A stretch of 47,118 nt of DNA from Bacteroidaceae bacterium (GCA_017548165.1 JAFYMW010000002.1:1-47118), one strand, 5' to 3'. Counted from the stretch's first letter, positions 25,907 through 34,273 are shown. Numbers and translations: made by a program. Notes: generated from the letters alone by a model not told the origin.

Positions 25907-26110
25907 ATGGAAAATCGGATAAAAGTTGTACTCGTTGATAAAAAGAGAACCAATAAATGGCTTTCCGAACAGTTGGGGTGTGCGCCTACCACTGTAAGCA
26001 AATGGTGCACCAATGTTTCTCAACCACCTATGGAGACATTTGTCAAGATTGCAGAACTCCTTGAAGTCGATATAAATGAACTCGTTCGCCTCGAACGTAA
26101 ATCACAGTGA
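25907..26110 (+). CDS. Small Cro/C1-type HTH regulator (paralogue 2)
   Basis: A 67-residue protein with HTH segment WLSEQLGCAPTTVSKWCTN and LEVDINELV at the end, a close paralogue of the protein at 22711-22911 down to shared DNA (GTACTCGTTGA in both). Only two bases separate it from the DUF4435 stop, suggesting coupled translation. It may regulate the pair upstream, the methylase block downstream, or both. A role as a restriction-modification controller is plausible from position; target sites are not visible to me. Confidence 0.87.
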   Translation: MENRIKVVLVDKKRTNKWLSEQLGCAPTTVSKWCTNVSQPPMETFVKIAELLEVDINELVRLERKSQ

Positions 26111-26152
26111 GTTCGAAATTAGATAGTTGAACCATGATTTTTTAATACGATA

Positions 26153-26791
26153 ATGGATAAAAATCAAGATATACCCCGTATCCGAAAAGGTGATGCCTTT
26201 GTTCAAATGGAGCCGCATCCTCTCGTTTTCATGGAGATAAACGAGGTGGAAGGGAATGCAGGAAATAAAGATTTCTGCATTGTAACGTGGTATTTGCTTG
26301 ACGAAAAGGGGCTCAATGCTCAGCGTCGATTCCCAATGGTTGCAGTTGATGGTGGATTCTGTAACTTCGAGCCGATTCCTCGCAAACTTCTTAAAGATGC
26401 TAAAAACCTGATGCATCAATACGATGCTGATGTGAAACTGTTAACAGTTAAGGCAGAAGCAAAATCACTATACAATAATTATACTCGTAAACTGATAGAG
26501 TTGCTCCCTGACGCTGAAAACAGACAGGCAATTGCTCTGCAAATTGAAAAGAAGATTATCACTAACGAATGGATTGACTGTACAGAAGATAATTACTGGG
26601 TGGAAGAAGATCTTGAACAGAATGACAAGTACTTTACACTTGTTTGTCTTACAATAGAATCATACGATGACAAAAAAGACCATACTATAGCAGAGCAATA
26701 TTTATACTTGTACAAGAACTGTCCGTATAGTTGGAATATTCTTGCAAATAGTGGTGCTAAGTATATGGTGGTTGAGAAGCCGAAGAAGTAA
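26153..26791 (+). CDS. Unrecognised 212-residue protein in defence island
   Basis: I do not recognise the family. The protein is soluble, without signal peptide or membrane segment. Residues 1-75 look beta-rich (GDAFVQMEPHPLVFMEINEV, CIVTWYLLDEKG), residues 80-145 are charged and helical (LLKDAKNLMHQYDADVKLL), and the last third is mixed with acidic stretches (WIDCTEDNYWVEEDLEQN). No nuclease, ATPase or HTH motif is evident. It lies 42 bases after the second HTH gene and 42 before the decayed GHKL ATPase, in the same direction, so it probably belonged to a system containing that ATPase. AT-rich codon use matches its neighbours. Confidence 0.72.
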   Translation: MDKNQDIPRIRKGDAFVQMEPHPLVFMEINEVEGNAGNKDFCIVTWYLLDEKGLNAQRRFPMVAVDGGFCNFEPIPRKLLKDAKNLMHQYDADVKLLTVKAEAKSLYNNYTRKLIELLPDAENRQAIALQIEKKIITNEWIDCTEDNYWVEEDLEQNDKYFTLVCLTIESYDDKKDHTIAEQYLYLYKNCPYSWNILANSGAKYMVVEKPKK

Positions 26792-26833
26792 ATTGTATTG
26801 ATGTGATTGAAAGAATAACGAGTACAATAACGT

Positions 26834-27346
26834 ATGAAAAAAATAGAAAACCCTCCTATAGCAAATTATCTTATGGGGTCCATGCGATACATGGGATATT
26901 CTTTTGAAGATGCGGTAGCTGATGTTATTGATAATAGTATTAGCGCAAGATGTCATGTCGTAAAAGTATTATTCTCTAAAGAACCGTCTAATTTATATGT
27001 GGGTATATTAGATGATGGTAAGGGTATCTTTTTGTCTAAACGTTCTGATAACACCTGGGGACAATTCGCCAACCAATGAATGGCTCTAAAGGGAAACAAC
27101 ATTTCATTGAAATCACACCATATAGACTACCATTTGTTTCCGATATGAGTGAAAAAGAAAAAAAAACTCATCGGAGGAGATGATAAAATGAACCGTATGC
27201 AAGGGTATTACATATATCGAGGTAAAGGATTAATCAAATATGGCACATGGTTCGGAACACCTAGACATGAAGTGTCCAAATATGGTCGTGTTAAAGTTGA
27301 TATTCCAAACAGCATGGACGAAATAAGAAAGGAAAGAGAAAAGTAA
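26834..27346 (+). pseudogene. Decayed GHKL (Hsp90-like) ATPase gene
   Basis: Three pieces of one ATPase gene remain. Residues from 26834 give GYSFEDAVADVIDNSISARC and VGILDDGKGI, the N box and G1 box of GHKL ATPases, then stop at 27079. A short frame from 27076 gives ITPYRLPFVSDMSEKEKK. After an A9 run at 27158-27166 the continuation is in another frame, with NRMQGYYIYRGKGLIKYGTW and KYGRVKVDIPNSMDEI, the middle-region pattern of the same family. So most of the ATPase core and all of the C-terminus are missing, and there is an apparent frameshift in the A run. Intact relatives run to several hundred residues and usually sit with a DNA methylase and Z1 or nuclease genes. The gene is not functional as read. 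Confidence 0.75.
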
Positions 27347-27348
27347 TA

Positions 27349-29202
27349 ATGAGATATTTAGGAAGTAAAGAAAGTTTGACCGATTCTATAAAGGAACTCT
27401 TGCAAGAGCATAACCTGCTTCAAAGAAATTTTGTTTTCTTTGATGCATTTTGTGGTATGGGTTCTGTAGCAGATAGTCTGAAGTCTATCTATGACCATAT
27501 TATCATTAATGACTCTTTAAAATGCTCAACGTATTTTACAAGAGGGAAATTGTATGCAAATAGATGTACATTTGACAGACTAGGTTTTGACCCTTTTGAG
27601 TTCCTCAATAATGGAAATAATACGCTCCATGGATTCATATACCAGAATTATTCTCCTGGTGGTTCAGACCGAATGTATTTTTCTGAAGAAAATGCAGGCC
27701 GTATAGATTATTTCCGCAGGCAAATTGAAGAATGGAAAGAACAAGGTCAAATAACTGAAGAGGAGTATGTGTATCTTTTAGCATGTCTGTTAGAATCTGT
27801 TTCTGATGTGTCTAATACAGCTGGTGTATATGGAGCATATCTAAAACATTGGGATAAGCGAGCATTAAAGCCCATTATCTTCAGCAAAATAGATTCTAAC
27901 GAGGGTGTTTGCGAGAATATTGAAAGCCAGAATGATAAAATTGAGCAGATCATTTCAGATATAGAATGTGACATTTTATATCTTGACCCGCCGTACACCC
28001 AGAATCAATATGGCACACAATACCATTTGTTGGAAACATTGATACTAAATGATAACCCTCCAATTAGTAGAGTAACTGGCTCACGACCGACTACTCCAAT
28101 GCGTTCTAACTGGTCAAAGATGTATCATGCTCACATTCTGTTTGAGAAGGTGGTGGCAGAGACAAAAGCTTCTCATATTATCCTGAGTTATAACAATGAT
28201 GGATTTATGTCGAAAGACTACATTGAGAAGACGCTCAAGCGATTTGGGATAGAAGAAACATACGATTGTAAAACAATAGATTACAAGAAGTACAACAACA
28301 CGAAATGTCAAGGTGCTGATGGACATCAAGAGTATCTGTTTTACATACAGAAAAAGCCTGCTGAAGAGGTAATAGTTCAATCTCCTCTTAATTACACGGG
28401 AAGTAAGACAAAAATGGTTCCTATCATTAAGCAGTATCTGCCTAATCATCCGTTACACACTTTTATTGACGCTTTTGGTGGCGGCTTCAATGTGGGTATA
28501 AATATTGATGCGGAGCGTATTGTCTACAACGATATTAATCCTTTTGTTGAGGGACTAATTAAGTCATTCACTACTGATACATACGAGTATTTACTATATG
28601 TTTCCAAGTTAATTCAGAAATACGAATTAGCACCAAATAGTAGGGAGGGATATGTAGCATTGAGAGATAAATACAATAGCACTCCAATCCCTAAGCGAGA
28701 CTCTCGTATGCTGTATACTCTTATTCTATATGGTTTCCAGCAGCAAATACGTTTTAATACAAATCATGGCTTTAACAACCCAATAGGTTCCCGTTGGTTT
28801 AACGAGTGTCTTCTTTCAAAGTTTATTACATTTGCGAGATGCTCTAAGGCAAAAAGGGTGGAATATCTTAATGTAAGTTTCGACAGGTTGGAAGATCAGA
28901 TAACGCCAGATACATTTGTCTATGCGGACCCTCCATATCGCTCAACACTTGGTGTATATAACGATGGGAAAAGAGGGTTTGAAGGATGGACAATAGACCA
29001 TGAACAACGACTATGTACCTTCTTGGACTTGATTCATCAGCGTGGAGCACAATTCATGTTTTCATACGTTTTGCAGGTTGAAGGTTTCTATAATGAAGAC
29101 GTTGCTAATTGGGCAGAGAGAAATAATTATCATGTAATTGACATAGAAATACCCCAAGGCAGATATAACAACCGTCGCGAGGTGTTAATAACAAATTATT
29201 GA
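27349..29202 (+). CDS. Tandem two-domain D12-class DNA adenine methylase
   Basis: A 617-residue DNA N6-adenine methyltransferase built from two complete D12 (Dam-like) units. Unit 1 has RYLGSKESL at the N-terminus, motif I FDAFCGMGSVA at 31-41 and DPPY at 213-216. Unit 2 has LNYTGSKTKMV, FIDAFGGGFNVG at 372-383 and DPPY at 527-530. Two units in one chain are known from M.FokI, where each half methylates one strand of an asymmetric site, so a type IIS-like target is likely. The HNH endonuclease gene follows two bases after the stop, and the pseudogene ends two bases before the ATG. Confidence 0.92.
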   Translation: MRYLGSKESLTDSIKELLQEHNLLQRNFVFFDAFCGMGSVADSLKSIYDHIIINDSLKCSTYFTRGKLYANRCTFDRLGFDPFEFLNNGNNTLHGFIYQNYSPGGSDRMYFSEENAGRIDYFRRQIEEWKEQGQITEEEYVYLLACLLESVSDVSNTAGVYGAYLKHWDKRALKPIIFSKIDSNEGVCENIESQNDKIEQIISDIECDILYLDPPYTQNQYGTQYHLLETLILNDNPPISRVTGSRPTTPMRSNWSKMYHAHILFEKVVAETKASHIILSYNNDGFMSKDYIEKTLKRFGIEETYDCKTIDYKKYNNTKCQGADGHQEYLFYIQKKPAEEVIVQSPLNYTGSKTKMVPIIKQYLPNHPLHTFIDAFGGGFNVGINIDAERIVYNDINPFVEGLIKSFTTDTYEYLLYVSKLIQKYELAPNSREGYVALRDKYNSTPIPKRDSRMLYTLILYGFQQQIRFNTNHGFNNPIGSRWFNECLLSKFITFARCSKAKRVEYLNVSFDRLEDQITPDTFVYADPPYRSTLGVYNDGKRGFEGWTIDHEQRLCTFLDLIHQRGAQFMFSYVLQVEGFYNEDVANWAERNNYHVIDIEIPQGRYNNRREVLITNY

Positions 29203-29204
29203 AT

Positions 29205-30386
29205 ATGGAAGCAACAATAACATACAGACCAGATGCTCAGAAAACGCCAGGACTTTATGACAGGCTCCTGACAAGAGAAGTTCTTTTGGACATTTGTCAA
29301 CATGTTACAGGTCAGAGCAGATTCCGTGTGGTAAAAGACCGCTCAACTTATAACCGAGGACGTCTGTTGCTTGTGGAATATGAAGGGATGATTAATTACG
29401 TGTCTCTTTCTGAAGCGAGTATTGAAGGGCGCAATTCCAGTTTGCAAAGTGTTCCAACAGCTATCAATATGTTCTATGCAGATCAACGTCTGAACAAACG
29501 TCTCTGTTACTATTTTATACCTCATATTGGAAACGCATTTACTGATTATCATCTTTTCGTTTATCGCCTACTGATGACCGCTGGCATAGATTTTTTGAAT
29601 ATTGGAAGCTATTATCAGCAATCCGTATTACCATATAGAAACATCGATGATTTGATTTTTGACAGAAGAGAAAATCAAACTTCAAATTCGTCCAACAACT
29701 CATCATATGTATCAAAGACTAGTGACAAGATTCAGATTTATGCCAAGACCTTTGGGGCCAGCAAATATGAATCAACACTCCTTGCTGTCGCAATATCACA
29801 TATCGCAGACAGACCTATAGATTTGTTCAATATCTGCGAACAAGACTTAACGAGACTACCTCAAGCCTCTATGAACACGATAGAAAGCTTAGGCAATATC
29901 TCAATGCACTACACATCGCTTTTCTTAGACAAGCGTGAGTATTTACAACAATCGGACAGAACAGAGTTGCGCTCTGCATCCTATTTGTACAACCTCTTCA
30001 ATAGACTTGGTTCTAAGAAATGTGCATTATGTGGGTGTGAAATTCCTGAAATCATTCAAGGTGCACATATATGGGGCGTAGCCCAAATATCCAGAACGAC
30101 CGAACTTGACGATGACACAAAATTCAACCATGCTGTGAGTGGCCATAACGGATTATGGCTGTGTCAGAATCACCATAAGTTATTTGATTCAAATATCATC
30201 ATGTTAGATAATGATGGATATGTGAGGATTAAAGATAGTTTGGTAACAGACAATGTGATGTTTATCAGAAATACAACGTTCAAGCCTTCGCTAGATGTTC
30301 GTGTTATGAGTGACGAGTTCAGAGGTTATTTGGCAAGGAGAAACGAGAACGTTGATTTGGCTCATTCTCACAGATTGGTAGTATGA
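29205..30386 (+). CDS. HNH restriction endonuclease
   Basis: A 393-residue endonuclease predicted to cut unmethylated DNA. The C-terminal quarter holds an HNH_2-type site: CALCGCEIPEIIQGAHIW gives the CxxC pair and first His, and GHNGLWLCQNHHKLFD the remaining catalytic and zinc residues. The N-terminal 270 residues are not recognised and should contain target recognition. A TTG at 29199 is in frame, but the ATG at 29205 is preferred as the first proper codon. Two bases follow the methylase stop, and the end overlaps the next methylase gene (ATGA), which binds the three into one restriction-modification unit. Confidence 0.87.
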   Translation: MEATITYRPDAQKTPGLYDRLLTREVLLDICQHVTGQSRFRVVKDRSTYNRGRLLLVEYEGMINYVSLSEASIEGRNSSLQSVPTAINMFYADQRLNKRLCYYFIPHIGNAFTDYHLFVYRLLMTAGIDFLNIGSYYQQSVLPYRNIDDLIFDRRENQTSNSSNNSSYVSKTSDKIQIYAKTFGASKYESTLLAVAISHIADRPIDLFNICEQDLTRLPQASMNTIESLGNISMHYTSLFLDKREYLQQSDRTELRSASYLYNLFNRLGSKKCALCGCEIPEIIQGAHIWGVAQISRTTELDDDTKFNHAVSGHNGLWLCQNHHKLFDSNIIMLDNDGYVRIKDSLVTDNVMFIRNTTFKPSLDVRVMSDEFRGYLARRNENVDLAHSHRLVV

Positions 30387-31588
30387 TGATAAAAGAGCCA
30401 TATTATTCTACTCAAAACAATGATTTCACTCTTTATCAGGGTGATTCTTTTGAGGTTTTACACTACATCAAAGGATCTTTCGATATGATATTTGCTGACC
30501 CTCCCTATTTCCTCTCAACTGGCAATGGCAAGGTAAATGTGAATGGGCAATACATAAAGTTTGATAAAGGCCAATGGGATCGGGTTCGTTCAAGAGATGA
30601 AAAAGATTCCTTCAACAGGAAATGGCTTGAACCTTGCAAAAAGCTGCTAAAGTCGAATGGAACCATCTGGATTTGTGGAACGTATCACAATATCTTTTCT
30701 GTTGAGAAATGCTTGGATGAATTAGGCTTTAAGATTATCAACATGGTTGTTTGGCAGAAGCCTGATCCTCCTGTGACTTTATCAGATAAACGGTTCAACT
30801 TTTGTGCAGAATATCTTATTTGGGCTACACGGCGTGGCTGTAAAGATTATACCTTCAACCGAGATGCTCTAAAAGCGGTAAATGGTGGTGTATACATGCC
30901 GGACGTTTGGAAACTGTCTGCTGCAAGTGCTTGGGAGAAACTCCAAGGGAAACATCCTACTCAAAAGCCATTGCGACTGCTTTATCGTGCCATCTTGGCA
31001 TCTACTAATAAGGGAGATATAATACTTGACCCATTTGCTGGTAGCTCAACGACAGGAATTGCTGCAAACCTGTTAGGCAGGAACTTTGTAGGGATAGATG
31101 AAAGCGAAGAATTTCTGGATTTAAGTATCAAAAGAAGGGAATACATAAGAGAAGATTCTCATTTCTTTGAGATGAAACAAAGAATGGAAGAAGACCCAGA
31201 ACAAGTGATGGTGCTAGTAAATCACGCTCGTCCTGAATTGAAAGCAAAGATGCTTAAAACGGGTATTTGTTATGTAAGAATAGGAGATTCAAAAGGTTCC
31301 GTCCTTGTCACATATGGCTTTGAACGGATGCAATATGTTCTACTCCATACAAATGGCGAGGATTGCCACTTATTCAGATTGAAATCGAAAGGTACTTTCA
31401 AAATATGGGTAAAAGAGACATTGGAAGGATTGGGGTTTCATCCAGAGCATTCTCCGTACTATGCTGTATTCCATTTTGACAATACACGAGAAATCAGTTT
31501 CCCTAAGATGCCAAATTTGAAGAATAAAATCAATACTTATCGTGCGAGAATTCGCCCATTAGAGGATTTCTTCGAAGAGAATATATAG
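30383..31588 (+). CDS. Beta-class MboII-like DNA methyltransferase
   Basis: A 401-residue site-specific methyltransferase. DPPY comes first (39-42, in FDMIFADPPYFL) and the SAM motif later (DPFAGSSTTG, 215-224), the order of the beta class, and the GKHPTQKPLRLL block between them is typical. DPPY suggests N6-adenine, though N4-cytosine enzymes are close relatives. Residues 245-401 are an extra domain not needed for catalysis and possibly for target contact. MboII-type enzymes act on asymmetric sites. With the tandem methylase before it, the locus has three methylase domains for one HNH enzyme. The start overlaps the HNH stop; ATG at 30386 is an alternative. Confidence 0.9.
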   Translation: MMIKEPYYSTQNNDFTLYQGDSFEVLHYIKGSFDMIFADPPYFLSTGNGKVNVNGQYIKFDKGQWDRVRSRDEKDSFNRKWLEPCKKLLKSNGTIWICGTYHNIFSVEKCLDELGFKIINMVVWQKPDPPVTLSDKRFNFCAEYLIWATRRGCKDYTFNRDALKAVNGGVYMPDVWKLSAASAWEKLQGKHPTQKPLRLLYRAILASTNKGDIILDPFAGSSTTGIAANLLGRNFVGIDESEEFLDLSIKRREYIREDSHFFEMKQRMEEDPEQVMVLVNHARPELKAKMLKTGICYVRIGDSKGSVLVTYGFERMQYVLLHTNGEDCHLFRLKSKGTFKIWVKETLEGLGFHPEHSPYYAVFHFDNTREISFPKMPNLKNKINTYRARIRPLEDFFEENI

Positions 31589-31618
31589 CTATTGTTTAAT
31601 GTGTATTATAAGTCTAAT

Positions 31619-32971
31619 ATGGAAGATACAACAATACATAATGGTCTCTGGTGGATGCCTGATGATGAAGGAAAGCAGATTCCTGGGACTCTAATTATTG
31701 AACGAGACCGGATTGTGCTTGAGACTATAGGTACATTAGGTTCAGAATCTCCTATGGACCACTTTGTTGGGGATGGAGTTGTACAACATGATGTTATTTG
31801 GGGTATTTCTTCTGAATCGAAGAAGATTAGCATCTTTAATAGCCACGAGGCAATGACATTTAATGCGAATTGCCCATTCTCTACGGCTAAATATACGCCT
31901 CAAGTAGTTGCTATAGGAAAACATATAAGCTCATTAAATGAACCGGGGAATTACGATGTTAAAGTATATATTGACGAATTGCCATATTGGTTTAATCCAA
32001 ATTGCCTGCATTATAATGGTAATGAAAAGTTATTTAAGTGGTCAGCAGATTTAAACAATGCGCATCAGGTTTCTGTTCAGATAGAAGACGGATGTAACCT
32101 GGAACTACAAGGAGAAGTACACTTCTCACATACGAAAACAGGAATGAGAGTTGAAGTAGAACAGCTAAGTACGCTCAATTTTGTTTTTACAAAACCGGTT
32201 TCTATGCAAGATGCAAAACGTAAAGTATTTGCTTTCGAACAGTTTCTCTCTTTTGCAACACTATCCCCTATACAATATAGCCGTTTTCAACTTGTTGACA
32301 AGGATAATAAACCTGACCCTACGAAGCAATGGACAATAGAAATCCTTGATAAAAAAGAAAAAAAAATGGGCTCACCGGAGAGGTTCTGGGAATACTTGTT
32401 TGTTTATGAAACTATAAAGTATTCATTTCCCTCGATTATTCGGAGATGGTACGAAGAGAAAAACTCTTTTCCAATACGAGCCCATCTAATAGATAGTGTT
32501 GGTCATCGTGGAACATTCTGTAGCAATGATTTTCTAATTGTTGCCCAGGCTGTTGAGGGATATTATTGCAGATATAAAAAGGATGGTCTTGGAATAACGG
32601 GAATTCTTAAGAACTTAAGACGAGACTTTTCTGATATTGCTATTTTAGAATTGTCGGATGAAGATATTGATTGTATTCGTGATTCTCGTCACTACTTTTC
32701 ACATCTTCTGCCACCTGGGAAGAAAGAACATGTTGTAGATGGTCTCCAACTCTACAATTTGAATCACAAATTGAGAAAGCTCTTACTCTGTTGTTTGTTG
32801 AGCTTCATAGGTTTCTCAAACGAGGAAATTAACAAGATATTTGCGAAAAGCAATAATTCTTTTCTTCGTATGATTGACAAATCAAAGCGAGACCTTGAAC
32901 AAACAGAACCAATAAAACTTGAGGGGGAAGTGCTTTCCACTACACATAGTGAGGAGTTTTGTCCTGAATAA
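31619..32971 (+). CDS. ApeA-type HEPN protein, predicted abortive-infection RNase
   Basis: A 450-residue protein with the two-part ApeA layout. The N-terminus NGLWWMPDDEGKQIPGTLII matches the ApeA N-terminal domain. The C-terminus, from about residue 290, is a HEPN domain with the active-site motif RHYFSH (R-x4-H) inside CIRDSRHYFSHLLPPGK, followed by LYNLNHKLRKLLLCCLL. Known ApeA proteins block phage growth and are thought to cut RNA. A TTG-initiated extension to 31592 is possible, but ATG at 31619 begins the conserved region. It lies 30 bases after the methylase and looks like a passenger of the same operon. Confidence 0.85.
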   Translation: MEDTTIHNGLWWMPDDEGKQIPGTLIIERDRIVLETIGTLGSESPMDHFVGDGVVQHDVIWGISSESKKISIFNSHEAMTFNANCPFSTAKYTPQVVAIGKHISSLNEPGNYDVKVYIDELPYWFNPNCLHYNGNEKLFKWSADLNNAHQVSVQIEDGCNLELQGEVHFSHTKTGMRVEVEQLSTLNFVFTKPVSMQDAKRKVFAFEQFLSFATLSPIQYSRFQLVDKDNKPDPTKQWTIEILDKKEKKMGSPERFWEYLFVYETIKYSFPSIIRRWYEEKNSFPIRAHLIDSVGHRGTFCSNDFLIVAQAVEGYYCRYKKDGLGITGILKNLRRDFSDIAILELSDEDIDCIRDSRHYFSHLLPPGKKEHVVDGLQLYNLNHKLRKLLLCCLLSFIGFSNEEINKIFAKSNNSFLRMIDKSKRDLEQTEPIKLEGEVLSTTHSEEFCPE

Positions 32972-32995
32972 GCAAAATTAGAACGTTATAAGATT

Positions 32996-33172
32996 ATGGC
33001 TGATATAAAACAAGATACAAACAACATCCCAGATCTTCAATCACCTTTCGAGCAGTTACGAGAAGTGGATGCAGAGGACAAGGAATGGTGGAACTCGCGT
33101 AAATTAGCGCAAGTGACGGGTATGGCTTAACTATTTGAAGAGGGTGCACCAACTATTAGCAAGTATATAATA
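32996..33172 (+). pseudogene. DinD-like N-terminus joined to a RhuM-like scrap
   Basis: A 44-codon frame from 32996 reads SPFEQLREVDAEDKEWWNSR and KLAQVTG, the N-terminal pattern of DinD/BRO-type phage antirepressors. It ends at a TAA at 33128-33130. The same frame then continues LFEEGAPTISKYI, which aligns with LFDVNIPAISKHL of the RhuM protein just downstream. A CAA-to-TAA change and a fusion of two gene fragments explain this best. It is not functional as read. Confidence 0.6.
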
Positions 33173-33187
33173 TGAAAATAACGTTTC

Positions 33188-33658
33188 ATGGCAAATCGAA
33201 AAGAAATAAGAAATAGTACTGCCGAGTTCCTAATTTTTCAAGTTGAAGGGAAGGAACAAGGTGTTGAGGTATATTATAAGGATAAGACGGTTTGGTGTAC
33301 CCAGAAAGCTATGGGTATGCTGTTTGATGTGAACATACCTGCAATAAGTAAGCACCTTAAAAACATTTATGAGCAAGGGGAACTCACAGAAGAGCGAACT
33401 GTTTCCAAAATGGAAATAGTTCGAATGGAAGGTAATAGGCAGGTTAAACGAGAAACTGTGTTCTACGATCTCGATGCTGTTATTAGTGTAGGTTATCGTG
33501 TGAACAGCATTCGTGCAACTCAGTTTCGTCAATGGGCAACAAGCGTATTGCGAGAGTTCGCTATACGTGGATATGTTTTGGATAAGAAAAGAATGGAGAA
33601 CGGTTCGTTCCTTGGAGAAGATTATTTTGAGCACATAAGATTTCCTAAAGTTGCTTGA
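33188..33658 (+). CDS. Truncated RhuM-family protein
   Basis: 156 residues of a RhuM-type (virulence RhuM/Fic-like accessory) protein, known from pathogenicity islands and often found near restriction genes; biochemical role unknown. The recognisable part is VWCTQKAMGMLFDVNIPAIS, KHLKNIYEQGELTEERTVSK, then YDLDAVISVGYRVNSIRATQ and the FRQWATSVLREFAIRGYVLD block. Full-length relatives are about twice as long. The frame departs from the family after GEDYFEH and ends eight residues later. It may be a truncated, inactive gene. It marks the right end of the defence island. Confidence 0.75.
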   Translation: MANRKEIRNSTAEFLIFQVEGKEQGVEVYYKDKTVWCTQKAMGMLFDVNIPAISKHLKNIYEQGELTEERTVSKMEIVRMEGNRQVKRETVFYDLDAVISVGYRVNSIRATQFRQWATSVLREFAIRGYVLDKKRMENGSFLGEDYFEHIRFPKVA

Positions 33659-33758
33659 ATAAAACAAAGCCAAAGGCAGTTGAATAGCAGGAATCTTAAA
33701 CAGCTATTTTGGACAGAGAAACACAGAGAGCCAGTACCGATTTTTATTTCGCATAATC

Positions 33759-33832
33759 GGTACTACAGTACCAGCCCATTGGTACTGCAGTACCGACATT
33801 GAAGTATTACAGTACCAACTATATAGTACTGG
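33759..33832. repeat. 22-bp tandem repeats with GTACTGCAGTAC palindrome
   Basis: Three 22-bp units (33759-33780, 33781-33802, 33803-33824) plus the start of a fourth. The units share the core GTACTnCAGTACC (GTATTACAGTACC in unit 3). The middle copy contains the perfect 14-bp palindrome GGTACTGCAGTACC. An inverted CCAGTACCGA lies just before at 33731-33740. The array lies in the 174 bases between the truncated RhuM gene and the converging DUF6078-like gene, at the edge of the island. Confidence 0.7.
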
Positions 33833-34273
33833 CTATCTAACCCAGTGAATGGATTCTATGTATTCGTCAAAATCGAAATGGGAATCTATTCCACACTTTT
33901 TCAAGGCATTAAGCACAACCTCCTGCTCATCTGGAGGCAGGACTACCTTACCACTTCTGCGCATGAAATACTGATTGCGTCCGAAGTGCAAGATGAGCAT
34001 ATCCATGAACTTAGAATATTGCTGAGGGAACATACGTTTCTGGAAGTTGGTGAAGCCTCTGGCAAACCTTACTGGCTGGGCACAGGCATAATGGGGACAA
34101 TTGTCCTGCATGGTACACAATGACGGATTTATCAAAGTGAGGTGACTTCCCAATTCCTCATGACGACGGAATGCCAACTGGTGCAGGCAGGTATCTGCCT
34201 TCGGACAATTGGCATGCAGACAAAGCGGATACTTTGCCGGAATACCCTTGTTTGATTTTGCTATTCTGCTCAT
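33833..34273 (-). CDS. DUF6078-like cysteine-rich protein
   Basis: A 146-residue protein of a Bacteroidales-specific family (I believe DUF6078), function unknown. The N-terminal half has paired Cys residues (CLHANCPKADTCLHQLAFRR and CTMQDNCPHYACAQPVRFAR) that look like metal ligands. The C-terminal half (FTNFQKRMFPQQYSKFMDML and LPPDEQEVVLNAL) is helical and basic. No membrane segment. It runs on the minus strand 167 bases downstream of dnaK and past its terminator, so probably as its own unit. Confidence 0.72.
   Translation of the reverse strand: MSRIAKSNKGIPAKYPLCLHANCPKADTCLHQLAFRRHEELGSHLTLINPSLCTMQDNCPHYACAQPVRFARGFTNFQKRMFPQQYSKFMDMLILHFGRNQYFMRRSGKVVLPPDEQEVVLNALKKCGIDSHFDFDEYIESIHWVR

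Noticed and set aside
26834-27079. Intact small ATPase protein
   Set aside because: Only the N and G1 boxes are present, and the next segments of the same family lie in other frames just downstream, so this is a remnant.
33759-33832. CRISPR array
   Set aside because: The 22-bp units abut with no unique spacers, and no cas genes are present.
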